This document shows positions 30,801-40,627 of a stretch of 64,000 bases of DNA, one piece after another. The stretch's first letter is position 1. Each line of letters opens with the position of its first letter. Under the pieces are notes generated by a model. It saw nothing but the letters and a program-made list of their open reading frames with translations, did not search any database and had not been told where the DNA came from. The DNA is from Elysia chlorotica (Eukaryota > Mollusca > Gastropoda > Plakobranchidae): assembly GCA_003991915.1 (NCBI GenBank), contig RQTK01000141.1:82816-146815 (forward strand), in the 5' to 3' direction. The position numbers and the translations under genes were made by a program.

Positions 30801-33800
30801 AAAATTATTTCAAAGAATAATCATAATCATCAATAAATGATTTGGAAAAAGGATTTGGTTTGGGTTTCTTGAAAAAATGTTCTCCCTCAAAACCCAAGTA
30901 CCTTTTTATTTTTAGGTCGGGATTACAAAGATCGTTCTGGAAACTACAGAGGTGGATACGATAAAGATCGCCGAGGCGGTGGCTACAGAGGCAGGGGTGG
31001 CAATTACAATTCTTGGAGACCCTCTTATGATCGCAGAGGTAAGCTATCAAACAAACTTGTAATTATCAGTATACTTTTTAGTACATGTTAATTTTCATGT
31101 TCTCATGATTTTACACAAGGTTATGTACTAACTTGTGTTTCAGATGAGGAATGAAGTTATTTCTTTTATTTTTACCATTAAAGTTGATTATTCACTTCGG
31201 CAGATCTTTGGGACAGCAGCATTCCTTAACATAAAATTCAGAAGAGCTTAATGAAGTCATTGCTTAAAACAAACAACAAACAAAAACGCCGAAAAAGAAA
31301 AATCACAGGATAGCTGTAAGCAGCCATTCTAATTATAAAATGTGCTTTGAAACAAAGGCACTTGTAGCTTAGATTTACTTGTTATATACCAACAGACCTG
31401 GCTGTTTGTGCCGATTTTTCGTCTCCAATCCTGATTTTCCAATCTATAGAAATGTACAGATTAACAGATCAACTGACGATACCCAGCAGTGCGGTCACCT
31501 TTTTTTTTTTTTGTTTGTTATATCTTGTCTCTATCAGTCTTAGATCACTATAGAAATAATCACCATGCTAGGGAAGGTAATGTGTTAGCTTGACACATTT
31601 TTTTTTCTTCTAAATATTTACCGCCTCTCTTATAAGGGTTGTTACAATTCATAACAAGGCCAAGCGGGTGGGTTGGGGTTGTACTTAAAGAGAAAGAGGA
31701 TTGTGTTTCATAGGACGAACGGATTTGAAGACGGAGTGGGTTTGTAAGCAAAGAAAGGGTCAATATTAAGATCTTTTTTTTTGTCATGATCCACAGTATG
31801 TTATTTTAAACCAATATCAGTCACTGAGTTCTGAAATCTCGATTTGCCTTTTAAAATGTGATAACTCTCCCAATAATGTCGATGATATTCTTAAAATATT
31901 TTCAGATCGGTATAATTCATTAGTTTTGAGTTCTGTGAGCTTAGTGAGCTAGATTTGATTTCCCATTCCTTTATCAGTGTTAATTTTTTTCTTTCTTATG
32001 TATATGCCTTTTGTTTATATACGGATACATTATGGACTTTTTCCAATAATGCCAAGTGCAAACTGCTTCTTTACTGCCTACTGTACGAAATGTAAATGCT
32101 ATTTTAAATTAAATTTTTTTTATGGCAGGTGGTGGTGGTGGTGGCTATCGCGGTGGCTACAGGGATGATCGCAATCGCAGAGATGATAGAAGCTATTATG
32201 GTGGTGGTTACAAGGTAATTGTAACATAATTTATAAATAAACTGCTTAGTTACATAGGTTAATTCTTAAAATAACTTTCATTGCATAATCGTCTTCTAAG
32301 CTAGCAATCACAATATTTAAAGTTTGAAAGCGCTTACTGAAGATGCTGTGGTGCCAATTGTAAGTAAATTTACAGATTGTAAAATAAATATTAATATGGT
32401 ATGTTGTTGAATAATATATATATTTTTTTTGTAAAAGTCATGATTTACTCAGTCAACCTTTTGGTATTTCTGCTAATTAATAAATCAAATTAATCCCTTT
32501 CTTAGAAAAGCTTTGCAAAATATGAATCTGAAGTTTGCTATATAAAATCTCTAGTTTTCTTCTTGGATTTGCGAAAGGCCAGTGCACAAACATTGCCTAC
32601 AGGTGGACAATATTAATTTGGAAAAAAAAGATGATGATCATGATTGCATGATTTTCAATATTAATCATCAATAGAATATGTTTATACTGCCTCAACACAA
32701 TTCAACTGAAGATAGCTTTTTGCTATCTGCCTTAACACTTTAATTAGATCTTAATCAGTAATCTACCCATCTGCGTTTTGCAATGCTGATATCCTTTGTG
32801 GAAATTACTGTTTTACAATATTTTAAACAATTTTTCTATAGATAATACAGTGTAATAGTACTTAAGGCAGCTCGTCTGTTATACTTGTTTATTATGACAT
32901 TATTGAAACACATACATAATAATAAAAATGGTTCATTTTTTCCTTTTAGGGTGGCCGTGGTGGATATGGTGGAGGCTGGGGTGGTGGCTGGAATCAGGGT
33001 TACAACCAAGGTTATAACCAAGGACCTAGGGTATGTACTAACTAAACTTTTGGTACATTTCTTTTTATGTTCGCCTTAAGTGAAATTCAGTGTTGATTAT
33101 AGATAATTTACAATGTGTATTTTTTAAAGATTTTGAAGTCTAATTTAAAAGGTGTATTTTTTTTTAGATCATCTGTCAAAGTTCTCCATTAGTCTTCGTG
33201 CAGCCATGCATTGCCTTATGGAAACAGAAAAAACCAGGGTTGTCGCTCATCCGTGGATCGACGAACAGCCGTAAAATTTCCGTACATGAGCCCGCCATCC
33301 GTGGTTTGGCAATTTTGGTGGACTTTTTCTGTGCCGCGATCAGGCAACTTTTCGTGAAATTTAAAACTGCTGAAGACTTTTACTTCAATCGAATTTCCAT
33401 TGAAAATGATTAGAGGTGTGCAGTGATCATAATCTTCTGCGGATAGTCGGAAATCCGCTATTTTGATTCGCTACTTTTTCCGCATTTTCCCCCTTTTATT
33501 CGAAGTCTGCAGATCACAGAATTTGCCTTTGAGCGGTATTGAAATGAAACCATCCTGTCATCCGATCTGATCCGGTAGCTAAATAAATGTGTTATCGGAA
33601 CACAACTCGGAACTGTACAGAAGTTACCAAGAAAATATGAAGTATATATTTTTATTACCGAATTTTCGGCCCTCTGAGGTTTGCTTTTTGGTTTCTTTCC
33701 TGCGATGGTTTATCAGGTGGGGGGGAAAAGTTTTCCGTCCCTGAATTGTAACATAGTTTTAAAAACGTACAATCGCAGACACACTAGAAAAGCTTGGAAC

Positions 33801-34993
33801 TAGAAAGTGTGTTACAATAAATACACCAAAGGGGAGAGCGGGTCAAAACGAAAGCAACCTATTCTCGACACACTACAACCCGATTTGCTGCCATTTGTGA
33901 AGTCAAGGTTGTGAAAGTTGATGTAAAAAGGAAAGCACAGTGCACCTGCTCTACAAACTTCTCTGAGGGACATATTTAGGAGCTAAAATTATAAAAATTT
34001 CTTCAGCTTCAAAGGACCATTGGCCCCCAGACCCCCAACCGGGCGTTTCCCTGGACCCACTCAGTGGATTTCATCGATCTTGAGTGTCAGCCCTGGTTTA
34101 GTATAGGCTACTTGTACAACATTACATATATATTGTAAAATCTATCATACTCTTTATGAAACTTTTCAATCCTTCTGTGATATTATGACTTTTATAATCT
34201 AGTCTAGAGGGCTACTTATATTGATGATATACGTTGGATGCCATTTTCCCCCAAGAAGAAAACATTTAGAAGGCCTAGTTAGTTAAATGTTTTTTATTCA
34301 ATATTTTTCTACTTAAAAAAAAAAAGAAAATGAAATATGACCCCATATTGCTAACCTATTAGCCGATCCCCCCGGGCGATAAATTTTTCTGTTTCAACCT
34401 ATCTGCATTATGAAGACTGGTGGGTCATTGAAGCGTAAAGGTTTGGTTCATTTTGCGATGTTGTGATAAGAACGAAATAAAGAAAGAGGACCCAAAGGCA
34501 AGATGTTCCAATCCGTGGAGCTTTAAATGGCTAGAAGGGAAAGTAGTTTTGAAAAGATCCCATTGAGTGTTGTTGAGCCAATTGTGAAAATTGATGGAAA
34601 AGAGAAAGCACTGGGCACCTGTACTTCTCTGAGGGCCATTAATAGTAGCTAAAATTACAAAAAAAAATTCAGCTTACCCAGACCCCATGTAAAAATGGAT
34701 TTCATCTATTGTGAGTAGCAGACCTGATACTTGTAATTCTGTTTTGAAGTGTAATTTTAATATGATTTATACAACCTAAATTTTAGAGAGATAGAAATAT
34801 TGTGGATCTTGCTTTTTACAGTTGTTTCTTTCTTCTTTTTCTCTAGTGGAACAGCTACAACAGCTATGGAAACCAGGGCTGGGGTGGCAGCAGTGGAGGC
34901 TATGGTGGCTACAACTCAGGCTGGGGAGGCTACAGCCAGGGTAGCTACGGTAGCAGAGGAGGTTGGGGGAGTGGGTACAGTAGTTACAAGTAA
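18247..34993 (+). CDS. HNRNPUL1: hnRNP U-like protein (HNRNPUL1-type), 3' half of gene, eight exons
   Basis: Exons 18247-18369, 18828-18956, 24758-24926, 25489-25650, 30916-31038, 32129-32214, 32950-33030, 34847-34993, all with GT/AG junctions and compatible phases. Order: a P-loop kinase-like domain ([15 protein letters not shown] with Walker [45 protein letters not shown]), a helical region ([20 protein letters not shown]), PPPDKRF, then a Gly/Tyr/Arg/Asn-rich RGG tail ending GSGYSSYK and TAA. This matches vertebrate HNRNPUL1/HNRNPU in block order and wording; the LPPPDKRF junction and [12 protein letters not shown] favour UL1. Known family role: nuclear RNA-binding proteins in mRNA processing, transcription and DNA-damage response. 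The SAP and SPRY domains that precede the kinase domain are not seen upstream, so the gene is partial in the window (5' exons further left or misassembled). The tail is shorter than in vertebrates and lacks their Pro/Gln-rich extension. Confidence 0.93.
18828..18956 (+). CDS. HNRNPUL1: hnRNP U-like exon, kinase-like domain middle
   Basis: 43 codons, phase 0 to 0. Acceptor AATGAATAG|GTC, donor GATCAG|GTAAGA. Encodes [14 protein letters not shown] through [17 protein letters not shown], equivalent to the conserved [15 protein letters not shown] block of the family. Confidence 0.95.
20120..20400 (+). repeat. Unclassified intronic repeat, copy A
   Basis: GACCTGCCTACCTGTACCGA, TTTTCGTCGCCAATCCTGAT and GGAAATGTAC recur at 31394-31455 in the same order and orientation, with about 80% identity by eye. 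No coding potential seen. Confidence 0.6.
21483..21500. other. GC-rich hairpin beside assembly gap
   Basis: AGGGGGGC-TC-GCCCCCCT is a perfect 8-bp inverted repeat with a 2-base loop, in a strongly AT-rich neighbourhood, eleven bases before a run of N. Confidence 0.85.
21511..21617. other. Assembly gap (N)
   Basis: 107 N. ORFs crossing it are meaningless. Confidence 1.
21663..21715 (+). mobile_element. tRNA-like SINE head, truncated
   Basis: GGTGCACGGATAGCCCAGCG followed by GTTCGGCTATGTGAACG resembles a tRNA 5' half with an A-box-like TAGCCCAGCGGTT. No B-box body follows, and it sits just after the gap. Confidence 0.45.
24758..24926 (+). CDS. HNRNPUL1: hnRNP U-like exon, kinase-like domain end
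   Basis: 169 nt, enters in phase 0 and leaves with one base (G). Acceptor CCATGCTAG|ACA, donor ATGAAAG|GTAAAT. Encodes [19 protein letters not shown], then [16 protein letters not shown], then [16 protein letters not shown], all close to family consensus. Reading through the donor gives a short false stop at 24961. Confidence 0.95.
25489..25650 (+). CDS. HNRNPUL1: hnRNP U-like exon, helical linker
   Basis: 162 nt, entering after one base and leaving after one base. Acceptor CCCTTTTGCAG|CT, donor GTGACA|GTAAGT. Encodes [46 protein letters not shown] and RRD. The corresponding human segment has the same L-PD-(V/A)-G and PPP-(E/D)-KRF ends. Confidence 0.93.
27700..27995 (+). repeat. Unclassified composite repeat, copy 2 (partial)
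   Basis: Shares CATTTTACCCCAAGAAAGAA (like CATTTTCCCCCAAGAAGAAA at 34242), the G-rich homopolymer block, CCGATAAAATTTCTTCC and GCATTATGATCACTGATG with copies 1 and 3. Only the right part of the element is present. Confidence 0.6.
28949..29023 (+). repeat. 75-bp direct repeat, left copy
   Basis: From GGTCTATAGAAGTTATATAA to GTGGTGTGCAGGTG; differs from 30468-30542 at a single base (TTTG against TCTG). Confidence 0.97.
29174..30001. mobile_element. Putative non-autonomous DNA transposon with 25-bp TIRs
   Basis: Left end ATGGGTCAGTCCACCAGTAT plus GAGCC (29174-29198). The right end GGCTCTTAATGGTGGACTGA plus CCCAT (29977-30001) is its inverted complement with about three mismatches. Length 828 bases. 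A clear target-site duplication is not visible. A 145-codon minus-strand frame (29734-29297) inside is not recognised and need not be coding. Superfamily unknown. Confidence 0.65.
30468..30542 (+). repeat. 75-bp direct repeat, right copy
   Basis: Matches 28949-29023 at 74 of 75 bases. The two copies bracket 1.44 kb that includes the TIR element. Confidence 0.97.
30916..31038 (+). CDS. HNRNPUL1: hnRNP U-like exon, RGG region 1
   Basis: 123 nt, takes one base from the previous exon and leaves one base. Acceptor TTTTTAG|GTCGG, donor CGCAGAG|GTAAGC. Encodes [36 protein letters not shown] and SYDRR: Arg/Gly/Tyr-rich RNA-binding tail with RGG and RGRGG motifs. Confidence 0.92.
31390..31545 (+). 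repeat. Unclassified intronic repeat, copy B
   Basis: AGACCTGGCTGTTTGTGCCG, TCTCCAATCCTGATTTTCC and AGAAATGTAC parallel 20130-20195. It ends in a poly-T run (31500-31512). Confidence 0.6.
32129..32214 (+). CDS. HNRNPUL1: hnRNP U-like exon, RGG region 2
   Basis: 86 nt. Acceptor TTTATGGCAG|GTGG, donor TACAAG|GTAATT. Encodes five or six Gly, then [19 protein letters not shown] and GGYK. The GGT codon run is a potential slippage site. Confidence 0.92.
32950..33030 (+). CDS. HNRNPUL1: hnRNP U-like exon, Gly/Tyr region 3
   Basis: 27 codons in phase 0. Acceptor TTCCTTTTAG|GGT, donor CCTAGG|GTATGT. Encodes [16 protein letters not shown] then [11 protein letters not shown], a low-complexity tail with a GYNQ repeat. 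Confidence 0.92.
33430..34420 (+). repeat. Unclassified composite repeat, copy 3
   Basis: Shares with copy 1 the blocks CGCTACTTTTTCCGCATTTT, GAGCGGTATTG, CATCCGATCTGATCC, GGAACACAACTC (33470-33611), TAGTCTAGAGGGCTACTTAT, GGATGCCATTTT (34200-34247) and CTGCATTATGA (34402-34412). Part of it (33870-34020) is repeated again at 34540-34670 (AAGCAC..GCACCTG, CTTCTCTGAGGG, AGCTAAAATTA), so a second partial copy adjoins it. In the last intron of the hnRNP U-like gene. Confidence 0.6.
34847..34993 (+). CDS. HNRNPUL1: hnRNP U-like terminal coding exon
   Basis: Acceptor TTTTCTCTAG|TGG; 48 codons then TAA at 34991-34993. Encodes [36 protein letters not shown] and [12 protein letters not shown]: a Gly/Tyr/Ser prion-like end, as in many hnRNPs. 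Confidence 0.92.
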   Translation, partial: WNSYNSYGNQGWGGSSGGYGGYNSGWGGYSQGSYGSRGGWGSGYSSYK

Positions 34994-35945
34994 AATTGCA
35001 ATCTCCATGTTCAACCAGCACAATTTTTTTATGAAAATAGCCTAATATCCATTGTAAATTTTACCATTCTCGTTTCCATGATAGAAAAAGGAAGCAAGAA
35101 CAGTATGTCTGCTATCAGACATACTTGTCTCCAGTATTTTATCTTGTCTGAGCTTAGACTAAAATATTTTACTTATTTCTGATTGATATGAAATAATAAA
35201 ATTTATGAATATGACAGCTGTGCGTCAATTTCATTAGCCTTAAAAAATCATGTCTATTTTACTTTATCTTTGCATTTTGGTTCTTTTGTTTATGGAATAA
35301 TTGGGATCATAGTACATTGATCAAAATTAAATTTGTAGTTATCTTTCTTTGATAGTTATGTCATCTCAGTTTGTATGTGCCATTTGTTTTTTGTTAAATT
35401 AACCATAGGTTTTAGCTGTGAGCTGATGTCAGCTCAGAAGAGAGGAATATTGTAAATATTTATAGTACTGTAGCCTTTCTACATGGATCTGAGTCGTAAC
35501 AGGCTGGTGTCTGTATTAAATATTGATTCCAGACAGGCTTTTAAACTTAAGTTTGTGTAATTTTACCCCACAATACAGATTTTTATATTATAAAAGCTAA
35601 TCACCTCTGTCTGGCTTCTTTTAAAGAGCTTTGATGGTGATGTGAGAGCCACTATAATTTTGGGTTATTGCTCTGTGTGAATTTTAGTATGTTCATGTAA
35701 ATCATATAAAATTATGTACGTATGTTCATTGAGGCACAGGCAGCACTTCAGACCATCTCATTTTTGTGAATTTGTAAAGTTCTTTTGTTATAAGATGCAA
35801 ATTTTTTTCTTTTTTTTTTCTTCATCCTTTTTATTTCATTGTCTAAAAATACAAAATGTGTGCTGCAATTTATTTTGTTACTCTCAAAATTTCATTTGAC
35901 AAAATTTTGCTGTTGTGTATCAAATAAAAAATTTGAAAGCCAAAT
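34994..35945 (+). other. 3' UTR of the hnRNP U-like gene
   Basis: AT-rich sequence after the stop codon. AATAAA occurs at 35195-35200 and 35923-35928, so alternative polyadenylation giving a short (about 220 nt) and a long (about 950 nt) UTR is plausible. The exact cleavage sites cannot be fixed from sequence. Confidence 0.6.
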
Positions 35946-36439
35946 GGACTCTTCTCTTTTGCTCTATAATCATGAGACATACTGTTTCGTGATGCAGATC
36001 TGTAAGATACATGTATCAAAATTATTAGAAAAAATTATATCCAGAGGAATCTAAATATTCCAAAGAAGTTGCCAAAAAAACTTTGGCTTTAAAAAATATA
36101 AATTGGTACTCAGTGCATAAAGGCATATAATTATGTAATAGAAGAAGAGGAAAGCTGTCAACATCAGTGATAAAGATTGACTCAGCCATAAATAAACACC
36201 ACACAACATTCCTTGCAGATAGTCTTGATACTTTTGGCCTTCATCTAGAGGTAAAAAAGAAATCTGAACAGAAAAAATAAGAAACGTTTTCTGAATCTAA
36301 ATCTAAATCTAGCGTCTTGTGCAGGTCATTGAATAGCTGTTTTTTTTTTAATCCTAGGTTTTAAGATTGACTTCTCTTAATGACCAGATGTAAATTAAGA
36401 CAGCCATTGTGAAGAAAGCATAGTGATCGGGATTTATAT

Positions 36440-38600
36440 CTGAGCTTGGATTTGATTAGATTAGATTAGACTCTTCCCAAAGAGTGACGCCTTGCCGCTG
36501 GTTGGAAAGCTTGACCTCAAGAGCTATGCTAGCTGTGGATTCGTCTCCTTGTAGGGTCACCCAAGCCAGACAGGTCGAAAGGTAGAGGCCAGACTAAGTC
36601 TCTGGCCCTCCAGGTTGGGGGTTGGACTTTGGGTTAATAAACCCCGTCTCGTAAAAAAAAAAAATTATGTTAAAAAAACAGCACAAATATAAGAAAACCA
36701 GCTTGTGAGCTCATGACCAAGAACATGATAGGGACATGGAACATCAGAACCCTGTATGAGGCCGGAAGAATTGCACAGGAATGTAATTGTAAAGAAATGA
36801 AGAGGTACGGCTTGAAAATGTTGGGCCTCTGTGAGACTAGAATGATGGACAGGGACAGGAAGAACAAGATCAAAGGAAACACTACAATCCATTCTGGAAA
36901 TGAGGAAGGCCAAGCACACACGCGCACGTGGAGTCGCATTGCTTATGGCACCTTTGTTAACACGGGCACTACTGTTCTGGGAAAATTTATCATCAAGGAT
37001 TCTTACTGCAAGATTTAACTCGAAGGGCAGAAGAATCACCATCATCCAGTGTTATGCTCCCAGAAATGTATCAGAGATCGAGGAGACAGTAAGGTTCTAT
37101 TTACATGTCCAGACGTTGAATTGATGAACAAAGTCCCAAGCAGAGACTTGAGAATCTTGTTGGGAGACCTGAATGCTAAAGTAGGCACCGACAACACAAA
37201 CATGGAGCACATCATGGGAATCTACGGCACCGGAAATAAGAACTAGAATGGACATTTCTTCACTGAGTTTTGTTCCTTTAAAGATCTGGTAATCGGAAGT
37301 ACTCTGTTCCCGCACAAGACCATTTATAAAACGACATAGATTTTCCCCGACGGCAAGACCGAAAATCAAATAGACCACATCACAATCGGCAGAAAGTGGG
37401 GACGAAGCTTGCACGACGTTAGGGTAAAACGTGGCCCGGACGCAGCATCAGATCACCACCTGGTTCTTGCAGTACTTAAGACAAAGTTCAAGGCTTTCAA
37501 CGGCAGGGCAGGAGGACCAGCACACACTTTAAACTTTAATGTACAGAGGAACAAAAAGCATAGCAATTCAAAATAGACATGAGGAACAAGTTCAGAGTGC
37601 TCTCCTTACTACCAAATGAGACAATTGAGGAACAGTGGCAAAGCCTGCGAGAGATCTGGAAGGCGACAAGTCCAACAGTTTTGGATAAGAAGACCAGGAA
37701 ACACAAGGAGTTGATTTCAATCAGAACCTGGGCACTCATCACTGAGAGGAAGACCCTGAAACACCAGATCAATCAGACCAAAGATATACAGGAAACGCAC
37801 CTACTTCAAGCTCGATACTGGGAGAAAAATAGAGAGGTGAAGAAAAGTGCCAGGAGAGAGACACACAAAAAAAATTACGTAGAGGAGCTGACAAAAGAGG
37901 CAGGGGCTGCAGAAGGCCAAATAAATATGAAGAGACTGTACCAGATCAATAGGACTCTCTCGGGGAAGAACAGAAACCCCAGCCGCCCCGTCAAAGACAC
38001 AAACGGAAAGACAATAGCTGGCGAGGAAGAGCAGAAGGCAAGAAGGGCGGAACGCTTCAAGGAAATACTCAACAGACCCGCCCCACCAGGCTTCCAACAT
38101 CATCGAGCAGTCACTAGATTGACAGACCCCCCCCCCCTTTTTTTTATGCAGTGTTTGGTGACTTTCAAAAGGCAATCGACAGCGTGGACCGAAATGTGAT
38201 ATATAAAGTGGGCATTTCACCAAAGTTTGTTACTATCATCCAACAACTCTACGTAGACGCCACTTGTCAAGTTATCCTGTAATATCCACGACGGGAAATT
38301 GATGGAACAGTTTAACGTGCAAACTGGCGTCCACCAGGATTGCTTGCTCTCACCAACGATCTTCCTTATGGTGGTTGACTGGGTTATAAGACAGTCTACA
38401 ACAGGTCGAAGGACAGGTATCCATTGGGCCTTCATGAAGCAGCTGGAGGATCCTGACTTTGCAGACAATATCAGCATTCTTTCCCAAAAGCAACAAGAAG
38501 TACAAGAGAAACTATATCGTGTGGCAGAAGAAGCCGGGAAAACTGGACTCCAAATAAACATCAGAAAGACTGAAGCCGTGAGAATCAACAATAAATAATA
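36440..38600 (+). mobile_element. Decayed LINE with 5' leader, endonuclease and RT
   Basis: A GC-richer leader (36460-36650, ending GGGTTAATAAACCCCGTCTC and an A-run) precedes the endonuclease start: MIGTWNIRTLYEAGRIAQEC and LGLCETRMMDRDRK (36713 onward), the W-N-x-R-(T)-L and E-T-R motifs of LINE AP-endonucleases. Next come LLGDLNAKVG (37157-37190) and DHHLV (37455). The linker ORF is 37579-38120. RT pieces are FGDFQKAIDSVDRN (38152 on), TGVHQDCLLSP and FADN (38458-38470). Frameshifts separate the parts, the fingers of the RT are deleted at a C/T homopolymer (38127-38145), and the FADD catalytic box reads FADN. Inactive. It resembles the clade often mislabelled 'craniofacial development protein 2-like'. 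Confidence 0.87.
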
Positions 38601-39199
38601 CTAATGGCAATTTTTATTTTCCCAAAGACTTGGCACACCGATTAGCTATGGGGCTTACATGAATATGCAAGGGATTTTTAAAGCTCAGAGTTTGGGCAAT
38701 TAAAAGCTCAGCCAACTCAGAATCTGTAATCGGCGACTTTAATCACTGCACCCGATTTTTCAACTGATTTTCCCTATCAGGAAATTTACGATAATCGATA
38801 TGAATCGTAAAATCGCCTGCTTCTAGCCCAAGAGTAAGTGTCAGATGATAATTTTTTTCGGTCAATATGCGGCTAATGAAATGCTTCTACGAGCTTGCTT
38901 TATGTCATTCAAAAAGCAAGACTTGCACATGGAATAATATTATGTACATGTTCCTGAAATGAATAAATGAAGGCAAGTCTACACATCCCTTTTTATTGAT
39001 GACAGCTCCGGAGCTTCCTTTAAAATCACGAGCTTTGCTTGTTTCACGAAATTAAAAAAAGAGCCCCTACACAGAGTCTACCTGCACAATGCTTTGGGCT
39101 ATAAATCAGTTAAGCCATTCGCATCGATTTATGTACATAATGCTGCCACGACTTGTTGGTTTCTGTTACTTTCCTTGGACGCTCTTTAAGTTGACGCAG
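38601..39199. other. Spacer without recognised features
   Basis: AT-rich; no frames, splice sites or repeats that I can support. Confidence 0.4.
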
Positions 39200-39445
39200 G
39201 CAAACTGGCTCAAGTGGCATAGCATTGGTCATAGGATCAGACGGTCCGTGATTCGGAACCCTTGATTGGTCAAAAATCTATTTGTCTGATTTCGTCCCCT
39301 ACTGACTGGGAAAGTGTCAGCAGGTCTCCCCGCCCAGTCTTGTGTGTGACAGACGTCTGTCTTGGGGTCCGACCACAATACATGTATAGCCTACTAATAG
39401 TGCTGAGGCTACGTCCCGCAGCCATCTGAACTCAACTTCCTAAGG
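39200..39445 (+). mobile_element. tRNA-derived SINE copy, forward
   Basis: Head CTGGCTCAAGTGGCATAGCA (A-box-like) and GGTCCGTGATTCGGAACCC (B-box-like), then the body TTTCGTCCCCTACTGACTGG, GACGTCTGTCTTGGGGTCCG, and a tail ending CTGAACTCAACTTCC. Confidence 0.75.
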
Positions 39446-39533
39446 TGATAATTATTTATATGGTCGTTTTAAAGTAAATAACTACACCAAACATTTCATA
39501 AGGATGTGAATGGATGAGGTGGTAATATTTAAG

Positions 39534-39680
39534 CACCCCCCCCCCCCAAAAAAAAAAAAAAAAAAAAAAATACAAACAAAAAACAGAAACAAAACAAAAA
39601 ACAAACAGCAAACAAGGAACAAAAAAAAAATTAACACCCTCAAAAGAAAAGCAAAACAAAAAATAGCAACAACAAAACCA
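39534..39680. repeat. C-run followed by A-rich low complexity
   Basis: About 11 C then about 20 A, followed by AACAAAA-type sequence. The lysine-rich and Phe-rich ORFs over it are artefacts. Confidence 0.9.
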
Positions 39681-40189
39681 AGCAAAACAACAACACACAC
39701 ACATACGCAAAGGTCTTTTATGATTGCTTGTGTGGCCGATGCACATTCATGTTTTTTATGGGTTGGTGTGGAAAGAGGCTCATATTGCTCTGGGCCTAAT
39801 GATTTCGGGAGTCTGCAGTCAATCGTTTTCGGCAAGCTAATATCGAGGACGTGTCTTTCAAGAGGCCCGAAAGCTAAAATCGTCAATGGTTTCACAAAAA
39901 TGTTTTGTTCCTAGAACTAGATCTACATCTAATTTTTTAATGTTTGGTGCCGCATACAAACACTTCCGGGTCAGCTATGCCGTTTGTTGATGTTTAGCAT
40001 CGATGAGTAAGATGAATACGCACTCACTGCATAGATTATTCAAGATGCTAGGGGAAGGCCTAGGCTTAGATCTAGTTCCAGAGTACAGATGGAGATAACA
40101 CGGGGAAAACCGTTGATATGAGAAAGTGCATGTGATATCGCAAGTGGATAGCCACGGAGCACAGTTTTAACTTTTGCCATGGAGAGACG

Positions 40190-40560
40190 TGCGACAAGTG
40201 CGGAAAAGGTAGATCTAGAAATAAGGTTAAGTTCATTATTACAAGTCTAGATCTAGAATCTAGATCTAGATCTAATCTAGACATCTCTTTTACATTGTAC
40301 TAGGCTATATTTTCTATTAGCGTCTAGAATCTAATCCCTAACTCAGGGGTAGTAAGCACAAACACGACGTAGCTTACTTCTTGCCATGACAATATATTTT
40401 AAGAATAGGAAGCCTTACTGCTTACAACGAGACATCTAGATCTAGATACTATACTGATAGTGATACTATCTAGATCTATGTCGTGTTTGTGCCAAACATC
40501 AAGATTAGATCTAGAGATGTCTAGATCTAGACTTAATTTTGAAAAATGGTTAGGCCTATC
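40190..40560. repeat. Cluster of overlapping TCTAGATC palindromes
   Basis: Dense AGATCTAGA/TCTAGATCT motifs, for example 40243-40275 (AGTCTAGATCTAGAATCTAG and onward), 40433-40450, 40466-40478, 40505-40535. Alternating XbaI/BglII-type palindromes. The same motif occurs alone at 55677-55690 and 59842-59854. Confidence 0.8.
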
Positions 40561-40576
40561 TAGTTAGGGTTCTATC

Positions 40577-40578
<2 letters not shown>

Positions 40579-40624
<46 letters not shown>
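40579..40624. repeat. (CT)n tract
   Basis: About 22 perfect CT units. Confidence 0.95.

Positions 40625-40627
<3 letters not shown>

Larger units (their letters stand above)
25651..30915 (+). other. Intron of the hnRNP U-like gene (5.3 kb)
   Basis: Contains composite repeat copy 2 (27700-27995), a long G homopolymer (27881-27898), a 75-bp direct repeat pair (28949 and 30468) and a TIR-bounded element (29174-30001). The rest (25660-27690) is unique-looking AT-rich DNA; 26100-26250 is more GC-rich but has no recognised reading frame. Confidence 0.7.
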
